NCBI GenBank assembly: GCA_025201375.1
Contig: JAIWZP010000043.1
Coordinates: forward strand, 62,001 to 126,000
Source: Gongronella butleri
Taxonomy: Eukaryota > Mucoromycota > Mucoromycetes > Mucorales > Cunninghamellaceae
Direction: 5' to 3'
DNA: 64,000 bases
A program made the position numbers and the translations under genes. The notes under the pieces are model-generated. The model had not been told where the DNA came from, did no database searches, and worked only from the letters and a program-made list of their open reading frames with translations. Positions 19,532 to 30,947 of the stretch are shown here, in pieces; the stretch's first letter is position 1, and each line of letters opens with the position of its first letter.

Positions 19532-22093
19532 TTAAAAGTCGGTGACCGCGCCGCGGCTGGCGCAGCTGACGGTGTTGATGTATTTTTTGAGCATGCCCTT
19601 GTTGACCTTGGGGGCACGGGGCTTCCAGAGCGATTTGCGGCGCGCCATTTCCTCGTCGCTAACGTCGACGGTGATCTTCAGCGTTTCGGCATCAATGGTG
19701 ACGATATCGCCTTCCTCCACAAGCGCAATGGGGCCACCAACGTAAGCCTCTGGCGCAACATGGCCAACCTAAAGCATTAAAAAAGGTACTAAAAGTGAGC
19801 AATCGCGTAGTGGGTTGCCATTGTCCCCATTCTTACAATGAAACCGTGACTAGCACCCGAGAAACGACCATCCGTGATCAAGCTGCAGTCAGAGCCAAGA
19901 CCAGCGCCCATAATAGCAGCCGTGGGTTTCACTATAAAAAGAAATTAGTACGCGATGCATTGACCATGAGCGCGTTTGCATCGAAATTAATGACTTACAC
20001 ACTAGAAAAAAGACAATTTGATCAGCATTAAAGTCCTTTTTGGCAAGTTCATACGAGTGCCTTTGTCTTACTTTCAGGCATGCCAGGGCCGCCCTTGGGA
20101 CCCTGGTAGCGGATGATGATGACGGAGCCCTTGGAGATCTTGTTGGCCTCCAATGCCTCGAACAATTCTTCTTCGCTGTCGTAGACGCGAGCTGGACCGG
20201 TAAAGTTTAGGCCTTCCTTGCCTGTAATCTTGGCAACAGCGCCCTAGAATATAAAAAAAAGGAGAAATGCATCAGAAAACGCAGGACATTTCATTATTTT
20301 TTTTTCTCAATCCTTACCTCAGGGGCCAAGTTGCCGCGCAGGATATTCAAGTGGCCCGATGCCTTGATGGGGTTGGAGAGCGGGCGAATGACATCTTGGC
20401 CCTCGGTGAAGCCATCGCATTCCGCGAGGTTCTCGGCAATGGTCTTGCCGGTGACCGTCAAACACGAGCCGTCGAGCAAGTCGTTTTCGAGGAGGTATTT
20501 CATGACGGCAGGGACGCCACCGACGGCGTGCAGATCCTGCATTAGGTACTTGCCCGAAGGGCGCATGTTGGCGAGCAAGGGCGTGGATGCCGAGATGCGC
20601 TGGATGTCATCATAAGTAAAGTCCACTTCGGCCGCGTGCGCCGCCGCCAGGAAATGCAACACCGCATTTGTCGACCCGCCCAATGCAATCACCACGCGGA
20701 ACGCATTGCAGAACGCGGCCTTGGTCATGATATCAAGCGGCTTGATGTCCTTTTCAAGCAAAACGCGGATCGCCGCACCCGCACGCAGGCATTCCTTGAC
20801 CTTTTCGGGATCCTCGGCAGGAATGGACGCGCTGTAAGGCAGAGAAAGACCCATCGCTTCAATGGCAGCACCCACTGTGATAAAAAAAATAATAAAAAAA
20901 TCGTGAGTTGCCCCAAAATAAATGTATTTCAATTCCAATTCAGCTTACTTGTGTTGGCGGTGAACATGCCAGCGCAGCTGCCAGCACCGGGGCACGCATG
21001 CTTGATGATATCCTTGCGCTCCTCCTTGGTGATCTTGCCGGAAATGAGCTCGCCATTGCTCTCGAGCGCCGTGGCAATATCAATTTCGCGGTTGGCGCAG
21101 CTGCCGAGCGTGCCGTGGCCACGCTTCATCGTGCCACCATAGATGATCAGCGATGGGCGGTTAAGGCGCGCAATTGCCTGGAGCACACCGGGCATGTTCT
21201 TGTCGCTGCAGATCAAAAAGAAAAAATAAAGACGCGTCAGCGCGCGTGACAGTCTACAGTTCATCCGTGGGGAACCAATCCTTACCCTAAATAAAGAACA
21301 AGTTAAAAACGAATCCAATTCATCTCTAATTTTTTTTTATTGTGTGACTTACAGGCCGGAAGCGAAATGTTGGCGTCGTACCACAACGCGCTCATAACTG
21401 TTTCGATCGAGTCGGCGATGATTTCACGGCTGGGCAGGGAGAAGCGCATGCCTAGGCGTGTGAAAGAAGATGGCAAAAAGCGCGTTAGCGGGTTACCAGT
21501 CATATGATGATGGCGCGGGTCCCACCATGCCAAAGTGGTGCTTGCGAAACTTACCTTCATTGCCCATCGGAATAGCATCCGACACGCCAATGGTGTTGAA
21601 TTGGAACCCGACGAGACCCGCCTTCCACACGCCCTCCTTGACCTTGACCGCAAGGTCGTTGATGTGCATGTTACAGGGGTTGCCGTCATAACCACTGAGC
21701 AAAAACAATCCTGTGTGAGCCATTCCTTCCTTGTTTGCTCTTGTTTACTTGTTCATGGACACTTACAAGCTAGTGATGCCGACTTGCGCCTTTTCAAAGT
21801 CCTCGTCCTTCAAGCCGGTCGCGTACACTATCATCAAATCGCCAACAATTTAGTAAAAAAAACCCCCCCACGCGCGTCCAATTGGCTTACATTGAGCTTG
21901 ACCGGCTGCTGCCGTGTCATTCTGCGTCACGTTGCGGCTGTACTTGTTGAGGGGACCCTTGGCCTTGTCTTGTTCCTGGGCCTTGACTTTACGGCTTGCG
22001 CGCGCGAGGGCAAAAAAAAAAAGTGAGCCTTTACCCAGCCCTGGACGAACACTGCGCCTGTGTTTCATTGCCTTACATTTGAACTTCGCTCAT
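19532..22093 (-). CDS. ILV3: Dihydroxy-acid dehydratase
   Basis: Makes the 2-keto acids of valine and isoleucine from dihydroxy acids using an Fe-S cluster. Exons: 22093-22077, 21994-21891, 21827-21767, 21694-21555, 21451-21353, 21286 (1 nt), 21205-20949, 20874-20318, 20243-20072, 19931-19837, 19768-19532; about 579 residues. Family motifs in order: [98 protein letters not shown] and [20 protein letters not shown]. The three cysteines expected to bind the cluster are present. Keeping the frame between 21353 and 21205 requires a single-base exon that makes the second cysteine codon. The predicted N-terminus (MSEVQIRKVKAQ) is short and not a convincing mitochondrial presequence, unlike most fungal Ilv3, so a further 5' exon remains possible. 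Confidence 0.95.
21286..21286 (-). other. Single-nucleotide exon of ILV3 (proposed)
   Basis: Read on the minus strand, TTCTTTATTTAG is followed by one G and then GTAAGGATTGG. The preceding exon ends at 21353 with an extra T (GCC T|GTAAGT), and the next begins at 21205 with C GAC AAG after TTTTTGATCTGCAG. Joining T + G + C restores TGC GAC AAG, the conserved CDK of dihydroxy-acid dehydratases. Direct joining gives T + CG and shifts the frame out of the family sequence. Both flanks are canonical AG and GT sites. Confidence 0.75.
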
Positions 22094-22185
22094 GGTTTCA
22101 ATGAAGAGAGTGGGGGCAAGCTGTGATATTGCAATTATAGAAGAAAAAAAAAAAGAAAAAGGCTTACCCCACAGCGCGAGATTGA

Positions 22186-22193
22186 TCTTTTAT
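22186..22193 (-). promoter_or_regulatory. TATA box upstream of ILV3
   Basis: TATAAAAG on the minus strand lies about 95 bp upstream of the ILV3 ATG at 22093. This is consistent with transcription starting near 22160. A GTAAGC at 22166 and a CACAG before 22130 could alternatively bound a 5' leader intron. Confidence 0.55.
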
Positions 22194-23245
22194 ACCCCTC
22201 ATTCGACGTGACACAAACATGCATGCAAGTAAGGAGCGTGGCCTGATTGGTCTGATAATTTCCTAGTGGCCCGCGCAGTCCCACGGGGTGCCAGACTCCT
22301 TTTTTTTTTTTTTGTGTTGTTACGCGTTGTACCTTTTGAATGTTCAATGATGCACCTTAATGGCTGCCAATGCATCCAAAAAGCAAGGTAAAAGGTGGTT
22401 AGGAGGAAGGGGTGGCAGTGGCAAGGACCATCGGGCACGGATCCGAGATATCCGTGATTTCGGCCCCTTGCGCACCCCTGCGGAGTGGTGCACCCAGGGC
22501 CTAGCAACACAGACCAAGGTGGGAATTGAGCAAAATTCGATGAAAATGGATGCCATGCCCAGCAACCTGGGAAAATTCGGGGATCATGCTTTTTTTAAAT
22601 GAAGCGCGCGAGTCCTTCGGGGAAAAGGAGTTTTTGGCTGATCTACACCAATTGAATGGCGCGCTTTGCTTGATTCTGCACACAACACCAAGGGGAGCAC
22701 CGCGCAACGACGATGCCATGCCTGTGCATTTTTTTTACGCGCGCCCATAGGTGCCTTCGCGTAAAAAATGACATTGTCATCAGAAAATTTTACTCGAACC
22801 TCCTTACAAATGCAATCGTTTGAAAATTTTCATGGATCTTTCGACCTAAAGAGTCAAAATATTGGTGTAGTCGTGTTGGGCAAGATAGTGTGGTCATCGG
22901 CGCCAGGCGATTTGACTATATTTTGCAAAAAAAAAAAAAAAAAAAAAAATGCGCTTTTCAGGGATTCGAAATGAAACCACTTGCACAAAACGACTACTGG
23001 CCCTGGAACTTTTGCACGATTTCGCTGGCTGTGGTGCCCTCACAGCACGATCAAAAATAGCCTTTTCCAGTTAGCACTCAATGGCCACTTTTTCCATTGG
23101 CAGCAATGCTGCGTGCTTTTCCCTCCCTTCCCAAATTGCTTTAAAATCTGCGCTGATAACACAATACGCTTTATTCTTTCCAGATTTTGAGCACTGTAGG
23201 GTCTTGTAGCAAGCCATTGACGTCGGCTAGGACCATTTTACGCTC
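22194..23245. other. Intergenic between ILV3 and secreted-protein gene
   Basis: About 1 kb. An 80-codon frame beginning MAANASKKQGK at 22360 has an ATG but no recognisable domain, so I do not call it. The rest is AT-rich with a long A-run near 22927. Nothing else is supported. Confidence 0.5.
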
Positions 23246-23659
23246 TTAGCAGCTGCCAAACGAGGACGGGCAGCCGGAGGGGCCAATCGAGGTGCCAGAG
23301 GGGCCATAAGACACGCTGTTGACCCATTCGGTGTTGGAGGCAGAGTGCACCTCGGAGTAAGCACCAGTGCAATCGGCTAGAGTAAAAAAAAAAAAAAGCA
23401 AAATGTATAAGTTTCACTTTTTTTTTCAATCAATTGCAGGCCAATACGCCTTACTGGACGAGAAGAGACGCGTGATGCCGTTGCCACTATCCCCAATGGT
23501 GTGTGTTTGGACATTCTTGACGCACACACACGTGCGACGGGTGACAACAGGCAAGCAGTACGTATTGCCAGCTTGGGTCGTGTAGGCCACATCGTAGTAA
23601 GTAGCCGAGCACGAGGCAATGGCATAGGCAAGGACGAGAGACACGATCTTGAGGTGCAT
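23246..23659 (-). CDS. Small secreted cysteine-containing protein
   Basis: Two exons (23659-23455, 23376-23246) encode about 111 residues. The N-terminus MHLKIVSLVLAYAIASCSA is a good signal peptide with a likely cut after SCSA. The mature part has cysteines in QAGNTYCLPV, RRTCVCVKN, TDCTGAY, SGCPSS and the terminal FGSC, so it probably folds with disulfides outside the cell. The C-terminal third is rich in Ser, Gly and Pro. I do not recognise a family. The splice (TCC A|GTAAGG to CTCTAG|CC GAT TGC) is canonical and extends the frame to a natural stop. It could be a cell-wall or secreted effector-like protein, but nothing in the sequence decides this. Confidence 0.7.
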
Positions 23660-26329
23660 AATGGGAGTCTGACCAACAAAAAAATAAGAAACGCGACGCG
23701 TCAGTCTCTTTCCTGCGTTGAACATGCGAACTCGACGCAAATGTACGCGTCAGGATAGCTTGTTTTACCTTGGTTTAGCTTCGAATGGATAAGCTGGATG
23801 CCGAAAAAGAGGAAACTGGATCGAAAGTTCTTGCCTTTTATACACTTTTTCAATTTCATTTTTTTTTTTTTTTTTTTTTGGCGAGACGCGTCTCCTTTCT
23901 CGCCTAATAACTCTCTCTTTGCACCCCCGCACTCCCTCGCCCTCATGGTGACACCCGGCGTCGTATTACTTAAGCTGCACGATCAAAAAGGAAGTGTTTT
24001 CAATGAATGGTCAAACCGTCCATTTCGCGTCTGCAACCACAAGACATCGTGTTTCACGCGTTTTTTTTCCTTTTTTTTTTATTTTTTTGGAACTTGGTGT
24101 CCGGTGGCACAAAGTGGAGCGGGACAAACTTTGCGCAGTAGAGAGCTCATACCTTGGAAGTACAAAGTGGTTGCTTGCCATACCTTCACACGTCTTGCAT
24201 TGGGCACAAATTGACGTTTTTCTGCTCATCTCCATGAGCTTGTTAGCGCTTATTGTCGTCTGCTTGCCTCGTTTGGTGGCCGAAATACCGAATTCCCAGG
24301 CATTTCGATCCTTTGTACGCAAACGCATCATTTGCATCCCCGCCGGTTGCATTTGACCCCCCCCTTTGCGGCGCGTCAGCGCGTTTTGTCATGGCACAGC
24401 CTCACTCACAACAATTGCCATGTTTGTCAAGCCCAAAAAATTGAACGCGATCCGTGACACGGGCGTGGCCCAGATCAAATTGTGTTCCTGTTCCCATTCT
24501 TAGAATCTAAACGCCGGCACGCGACCGGCGTGATGGGCGCGTGCGTACACACAAAGAGCGATGTGCACTGGCAACAAAGATTGCTGCGCGTCCAAGCTCA
24601 GCTTCTCAGTGTATGCATCCGATCATGTGCAGAAAAAGATAAAATAAGACAGAAACGTGCATCCATGACTCAGCAAGGAAGGCAACTAGACGACGCAGCA
24701 GTGCAACACTTTGCCAATGGAAGGGGTACGAACACAATTGCTCGGCGTCAGCGCGCGAAAAAAAAACATAAACACAAAAAACAAGAAACAAGCGCACCAT
24801 CATTGTACATTGGTGCTACCGGTGCCCAACACACGCTCGCGACCGGCCGCGCGGAGGTCATACCTAGATAATAAGATACATACCGTCATCAACAAGCTCT
24901 CTTTACCTAAAAAAAAAACAGACATGGTGGCGCGCCAAATCGGTTACAAGGTTTCAAGGTTAATGTCCTCATCAATGACGCCGAGTAACATAAGCTTTTT
25001 TACTCATTTAACCCAGAATGATCATCATCGACGATTTAATTAGTCAGACCAGCCAGGCAGGTCAAAAAAATAAAGAATTGTTTCCAATTTTATTTCAAGT
25101 CGATTTAGATAGATTTGATTTTTTGTCAGGGACGATAAAAATATAAGCAAACGCAAGGAGCACAGCGCGTCAATGTGAATCATGCGCAATGGAAATGAAG
25201 ACGTGGACCTGTGCATATTTGGAAAGGAAGAGTGCCACGCGCGCACGTTAATTCTAATGTACTCATACACGACCATGAGTCCATGTACGCTCTTGGTGCC
25301 TTTTCAGAAGCACCTAACAACCAATTCGCCCGCTAAGCCCGCTCTTACGTTTCTATCAAGCATAACAGAGGAACAACCACCATATAGCACTGTAAATGCT
25401 CGCTTTCTCGTCTATTTGAACTGAAATTTCTGTGTTGTAACCCTTTGCGAGAAGACTCGGAAAGCTTGCTATAAAGTCGCATCTTCTCCCCGGTCCACGA
25501 AGGGCTGTGGGGCACAATGCGCGTGGTTTCGCCGCATGATTTTCGCACATTTTATTGCTTGGTTGGACAAGCAAGAGCGCGCGTGCGGTGCCATCTGCCA
25601 TGTAAAGTCGTGGCATTGCGACCTCCGTGGGTATCACAAAAAAGCGCACAGCGCAAATAGAGCACACAGAGCAAACGCTTGAGCATCGGTGTACATTGCA
25701 TGCCTGGTACACAAAAAAAAAAGGCGTGGCGTGCAGCTTTTCCGAGTATTTTGAAATGCAATGAGTGCGCACGTGCGACACTCTATGATGTCATTTTTTT
25801 CTAGAAAGAAAGCCTGCGTAGCGATAAATTGGAGTCAACTCAAAAATTGCATTTGTGGATATTTTGTTGTTTTTATAATGTTTATCATCGAATGGAGAGC
25901 ATTCAGTGCATCTATGCTCATTGGAACAATGAGCCCAAGCTTCCTCTTTCAAATAAGCCCACTCTTGCAGCATGGCAGCCACTAGATCACTCGTAAACAC
26001 ACTTTTCAGAATTCGCAGAATTTTCAGGGGGTTCAGTTGAGGATTTGAAAAGTAAAGTATTTGCGACCTCGGATCGCCATGTCATTCAATCACATATTAA
26101 ACGGCCCTCATTCATAAAAATTCAATAAAAATGAGAAGATTTATTGGATGGTTTCGTCGTAAGATGCAAATGTGATCTTATTTTCGACTCAAGGTTATCT
26201 CAACAAAATGTATCTGTATCTCCGAGAAACAAACCACATCAAAAATAGCGAGTCTCACTGCTAAAGTGGACATTGGTGATCGCGGATTTTTTTTCGACAT
26301 TTTTCGTGCTGTTTCAAAATGATAGACAT

Positions 26330-26357
26330 TTTTGACGCGTGAAAAACCGCGTCAAAA
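26330..26357. repeat. Perfect 10-bp inverted repeat
   Basis: TTTTGACGCG and CGCGTCAAAA are separated by 8 bases (TGAAAAAC), giving a hairpin or a two-site palindrome built on the GACGCG word that recurs throughout the window. Confidence 0.6.
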
Positions 26358-26477
26358 GTTGAGTTACAGGGTGCTTGTTTTTAATTCAATCCCTGCAACT
26401 GGGATATCTATAGCCAGCGGACGCGTCAGCGAGGTTCTATGGACGCGTTTTTGTTGTGTCATTTGCTGTTGAAGTTT

Positions 26478-26700
26478 AATCTAAAATCACGAACTGCTCG
26501 TCAACCAACAGGTCAATGCAATTCTTTTTTAGCCTTTTTCGTGGTTTCTCCATGCCGTGCATCTTGTGTGCGAATTTGGCAGAATTCTAGGAACTGATTT
26601 TTCAATTTTGGTTTTGGAGACTTGCCACGTCTAAATTTTGATTTGCATGTAGTGCATCCCAAATATTTTTTGCTGGTTGCAACTTAAGGCATGCTAGAGA
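26478..26700 (+). repeat. Dispersed repeat C, first copy
   Basis: Aligns in direct orientation with 46482-46705. Matching stretches include AATC.AAAATC then GCTCG.CAA.CA, a CCATGC..TGTGTGCGA.TTTGG block, TTTTTCAATTTT..TTTTGGAG and TTTTGATTTGCA. It is strongly diverged, with no coding support. Confidence 0.55.
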
Positions 26701-28494
26701 TTTGCAGCTTTCCATTTCACGTTGGGACGCGCTTCGGGGCGCCAAAGCACCTCGTTGTCGAGAAGATCGCGATTTGGGATTTTTTGGTGTTTTTCAATTG
26801 CTTTTTCAATTCAATCCATTTGAATTGCTAGTTGGCCGTACGTATTTTGTTATGCTAATCTGAAGCATCCATCTGCATCAACTTTGAGGCGATTTGCCAG
26901 CGCCTGCCTTGTTGACGTGAAATGGCCACCAAATCGCTATTTCTAGCCAAACTCTTCTTCTGCAGATTGGTTCCCACTGCTATTTGGCGAGGGTATCTGC
27001 CTCATCATAGACGACGTGATGGACCAGTCAATGGCAAAAAAGCTGCTCAGGGCGTCAATTCAAGCTCCTTTTTTTTCGTTATGCACTGACCTCACGCATC
27101 GAAATTATAAAGACTGCCGCGTAAAGGAAACTCTGATCTCAACAAATCGGTACGATTTCTCGTTAAAATGGCTTTAAAACTGAGCCCGTCAAGATCAAAG
27201 TGCGCGCAAATATAAGACACACGCGTATCATGCAAAAATTTAACTTTTTTTTTTTTACAGCATGGAAGCCTGGACGGGCTAAGCATCAGGGACACGCACC
27301 CCCTTAGGATACAACAGGAGATTTATTCATGTTGCAAGTCGAGTTTCGACAGGGCAGCACGCCCTCGTTGAGAAGCAAATTGTTTAAAACTCGGACATTC
27401 CGCAAATTGAAAGTGCCCATTTCTCAGAAATGTTCTGTATTCTATGTTCTGTCGAAATTCCGCGCTGTTCAGCTCATTCTGCAGTGGTCATGTTGTAAAG
27501 TTCTTCCAATTTTAAGGAGAAACGGGCGACTTGCGGCAACGTTCGACGTGTTGTTCAATGAAAAAGGGACAGAATAGCATTTTTCGCGACCAAATTGTTG
27601 TACAGATGCGATCTCGGGCACTAAAAAGAAGAGGGTTAAGCCAGCTTTTACTTGCGACATTGTAAAGAGCGGCGGCGCGACATTGAGGTCACGCTTAATT
27701 AAAAAAAATGCGGGGAAAGCAGGTCAAAGCACTTTTGCGCGGCGCGCAATAATTCTGCCCAGCGGCGCCATTTTAACTTTTTTTAAGCAATTTAGATCGC
27801 GCTGTCCACGTGGACAAGGAATATCCATCGGTTTCAGCCGAAAAACAAAAAGTAAAACGAGAGCCGTCTCACGTTGGATGTGATCATCCACATCACCATG
27901 CTTTTAAATACATTGTGAGCCGTTGTCAATCACGGTGCTATAAGATTTGATAGGGGGTAGTAGTTTCGATGGGATCGACAAAGAGAGAGCCTGGTTCTTA
28001 GGAAACGTCGATCCTTTTTTTCCCTTTTTTCGTCCCGAGCGTAATTTTTTCCCTTTCAATGGATACCCGAGTGCCCGAGTAAGTCTCAAACGCAATTAAC
28101 TTGACAGCTCAAACACTGTAGACGGCTCCAGACCAAGTGTGCGATTTTTTGTCTGGATGACAGGTCGGGAAAAAGGGTCAAAAGTGCATAAATGGATTTA
28201 TGTCACACAGACCAAAGGAGGCATGGCAGAACTGATTGGTGTGCGACCACCGATCTCCTGAAAATCATCCATTTTTCCACTCGCTGTACTTGACTGGCTT
28301 GATTTGGTTCCTTTTTTTTTTTTTTTTGCTTTTCTTTCTTTATTTTCAGCCCTTTTTTTTCTCTTTTTCACTCGCGCTCGTCGTGCCACTCCTTACTTCA
28401 GCCGCCACGGTCGACGTGTCTCGTTCTCCCCGTCATCCCCTTGTCTCCCCCTCTTTCTCCTTTTGGTCACTTTCTATTTATTTTATTTCAAACT

Positions 28495-30709
28495 ATGGCT
28501 TTCCAAGATGACACGGAGAAACAAAAAAGTCTTGAAGAACGAGCCTATGTACGGCGACTTGACAAGCGGCTGCTCGTCTTTGCCATGGCTGGCAATATCG
28601 TCAAAACCATGGACAGCACCAATTTGTGTAAATGCAGGCAACCACAAGCGGCAAAAAAAGTCGCCAAAACTCACGTTTTTTTCGTTTTTAGCGAGTGCCT
28701 TCATTAGCGGCATGGAAGAGGAGCTGGAAATCACAGGTCTGCAGTACAATTGGATGAGCGTCATGTTCATGGTGGGCTATCTATCGTAAGTTTCGCAAAC
28801 AAAAAGCCAAGTATTCGCGCTTAAACCTCGTTTTTATCGATTTGTCCGATGGCAGCATGCAGATCCCGTCGAATATCATCCTGTCACGGCACCGGCCGTC
28901 CGTGTATTTGCCATTCTTGGAGGCGGTGTGGTGCGTGCTGACATTGTGCATGGCGTGCGTGCGCTCCGTGCGAAGCGTGTACATCATTCGTTTTCTTCTG
29001 GGCTCCTTTGAGGCCGGATTTTATCCAGGGGTAGGGGACGGCCGCCAATGGACCATTTGATCCAGAAACGACGCGTCGTCGCGCCTCCTTAACACCCTTT
29101 TTTATAATTTTTAGATTGTGTTTTTGCTTGGCACATGGTATACCAAACGCGAACTCGGCAAACGGATGGCCCTGCTGAATTTGTGCGGCGCGCTTGGCAC
29201 AGGTATCAGTGGCGTTGTCCAGGCTGTCATGCTAAAGACAATGGACGGCGTCATGGACATCAGTGGGTAAGTAAAAATGGCTTAAAATAAACAAAACGGG
29301 CATCTGACACACTTGTTTTGCATTAGATGGCGCTGGATGTTCATCTTTGACGCGCTGGTGACGATGATCCTCGCATTCTACGGCTACAATTATCTGCCAG
29401 ACTACCCTACGACGACACAATGGCTCAGCAAAGCTGTAAGAAACAAAGAAAAAAAGAAAAAAAAAGAAAAAAAAAAGAAAAAAAGAAACAAAAAAGAAAC
29501 GCGTTGCGGCCGTGTTACTCAGACAACGCGTTTTTTTCTCACAGGAAAAGGACATGGCGGTGCAGCGGTCAGGCGGGTCGGAGATGAAAGAGCTGAAAAA
29601 GGACGTGGGCAGTGCATTGACCAAGCTGCGATCGCTTGCTGGGAATATTTACCTTTACCCGTTCATGGTGGGGTGGGCGTCGCTGCACGTGGCTTTGAGT
29701 GCATGTCACGTCCTGGGAATTGTTGCCAAAAAGCTTGGCTATGATGCCGTTACTGCGAATCTCCTCTCCACGGTAAGGGCTGTTGCAAAAACAAACAAAC
29801 AAAAATAGCAAAAGCGAGCTGCGAGAAGGAAAAAAAACATCGAGTGACGCCATGCACGTGCTCATGTGACACTTTTTTTTTTTTTTTTTTGCATTCTCGG
29901 TAGCCGGATACGCTGATCACCATGCTTGTTGGCCTTGCGAATGGTTTTATAAGCGACCGGCTTCAATCGAGGATATGGTGCCTACTGATACCCGCGTCTT
30001 TTGGCCTCATTGGTTGCTTGTAAGCGCGTCGCGTCGACAGCGGCTTCTTTTTTTTTCTCATTTTCTCATTTTTTCATTTTTTTCGTCTTTTCTAGGATGC
30101 TTGCCTCTTTTGTCCAGCCTTTCCAGGCACTGTATTTTGCATTCATATTGACCCATGCCGGGTTTGGGTCAGTGACATCCGTAAGTGCTCAAATATAAGA
30201 GAGAAAAAAGACAAAGACGCGACGAAGTGCGTGTTTTGACGCGTCGCGCGGAGTTCTATTGGCGATTTCATCCTGATTTTGTTTCTTTTGGACAGGTTGT
30301 GATGACATGGGCGAGCGAGATCATCACCAGCAGCACGGAATTGCGCGCCATGGCCATTGCGTGCATGAATACCTTTTCGTCGCTCATGTGGACTTGGACA
30401 CCGCTTGTTCTTTGGCCTGTGACAGAGGCGCCTTATTATCGTAAGTAAAAAACAGAAAAAAAGAAAAACAAAAAAGAGGCACGCTCTCATGTTTTTTTTG
30501 TGCTAGATCTCGGCTTTCGCGGCGCGACGGTGGCAGCCATCATCTTTTTGATGTGCATGACGTTCATTTACTACTTGTACCAGGACGGCGATGCACGCGG
30601 CAAGTATACGCGCGTGGACGAGGAGCCACCGGTCGCGATGACGACCATCGGCGTCGGTGGTGATCATTCTTTGCACCTGCGTAACACCAATGAAAAGCTT
30701 GTGGATTGA
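28495..30709 (+). CDS. MFS transporter, allantoate permease-like
   Basis: Ten exons (28495-28627, 28692-28785, 28856-29030, 29115-29266, 29327-29435, 29545-29772, 29904-30019, 30096-30180, 30296-30440, 30507-30709) encode about 479 residues with roughly twelve membrane helices. The anion:cation symporter branch (Dal5, Tna1, Vht1) is indicated by the N-terminal RRLDKRLLVFAMAGNIVKTM, the YNWMSVMFMVGYLS helix, the RFLLGSFEAGFYPG motif, GTWYTKRELGKRMALLN, and GWRWMFIFDALVT. These carry organic anions such as allantoate, nicotinate, pantothenate or biotin; the substrate cannot be read from sequence. It lies alone, not beside purine-degradation genes. A pyrimidine-rich stretch precedes the ATG. Confidence 0.9.
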
Positions 30710-30947
30710 AAATAAAAAAGCTTGCTCAACGGGCCAAAAATCCTCGTGTTACCTTTGGAGAGGGGGCGAGAGAAAGGAAAAAAAAAAGCACAAGAGCTTC
30801 CCTTTTTTTTTTCCTTTCCCCTTTTTCTTCACACCTTTTTCTTTCTCTTTTTCTTTTTCATATTTTTTTTATTTGCGTCTCTTTTTCTCTCCATTTTTTT
30901 TTTCTGCGCTTTTTGTCCTTTTCCGCCCTTGGCTCGCCTTTTTAGTT
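30710..30947. promoter_or_regulatory. Pyrimidine-rich leader of the WWE-like gene
   Basis: This 238-bp gap is almost pure T and C from 30800 to 30940, ending TTTAGTT just before the ATG. It must contain the MFS 3' end (AATAAA at 30710) and the next promoter. Confidence 0.5.

Larger units (their letters stand above)
23660..28494. other. 4.8-kb stretch without a recognisable gene
   Basis: The largest gene-poor interval. Frames are short, rich in Lys/Arg/Phe from A- and T-runs, and lack domains or consistent splice patterns. It holds one copy of repeat C (26478-26700), a short perfect inverted repeat at 26330-26357, and the pyrimidine-rich leader of the MFS gene (about 28300-28480). The 25980-26400 and 27000-27700 parts look like old non-coding DNA. 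Decayed mobile elements are possible but I cannot name one. Confidence 0.5.

Noticed and set aside
19532..22093. Frameshift or pseudogene explanation for ILV3
   Set aside because: All other exons keep frame and motifs, and a canonical one-base exon repairs the single discrepancy, so decay is unlikely; a sequencing error remains a lesser possibility.
22360..22602. 80-codon plus-strand frame starting MAANASKKQGK, upstream of ILV3
   Set aside because: It has an ATG and basic start but no domain, no second exon that extends it, and it lies in a promoter-like gap. Coding status could not be supported.
23660..28494. Possible transposon in the 4.8-kb gene-poor stretch
   Set aside because: No transposase, reverse transcriptase or integrase motif and no long terminal or terminal inverted repeats were found by eye on either strand.
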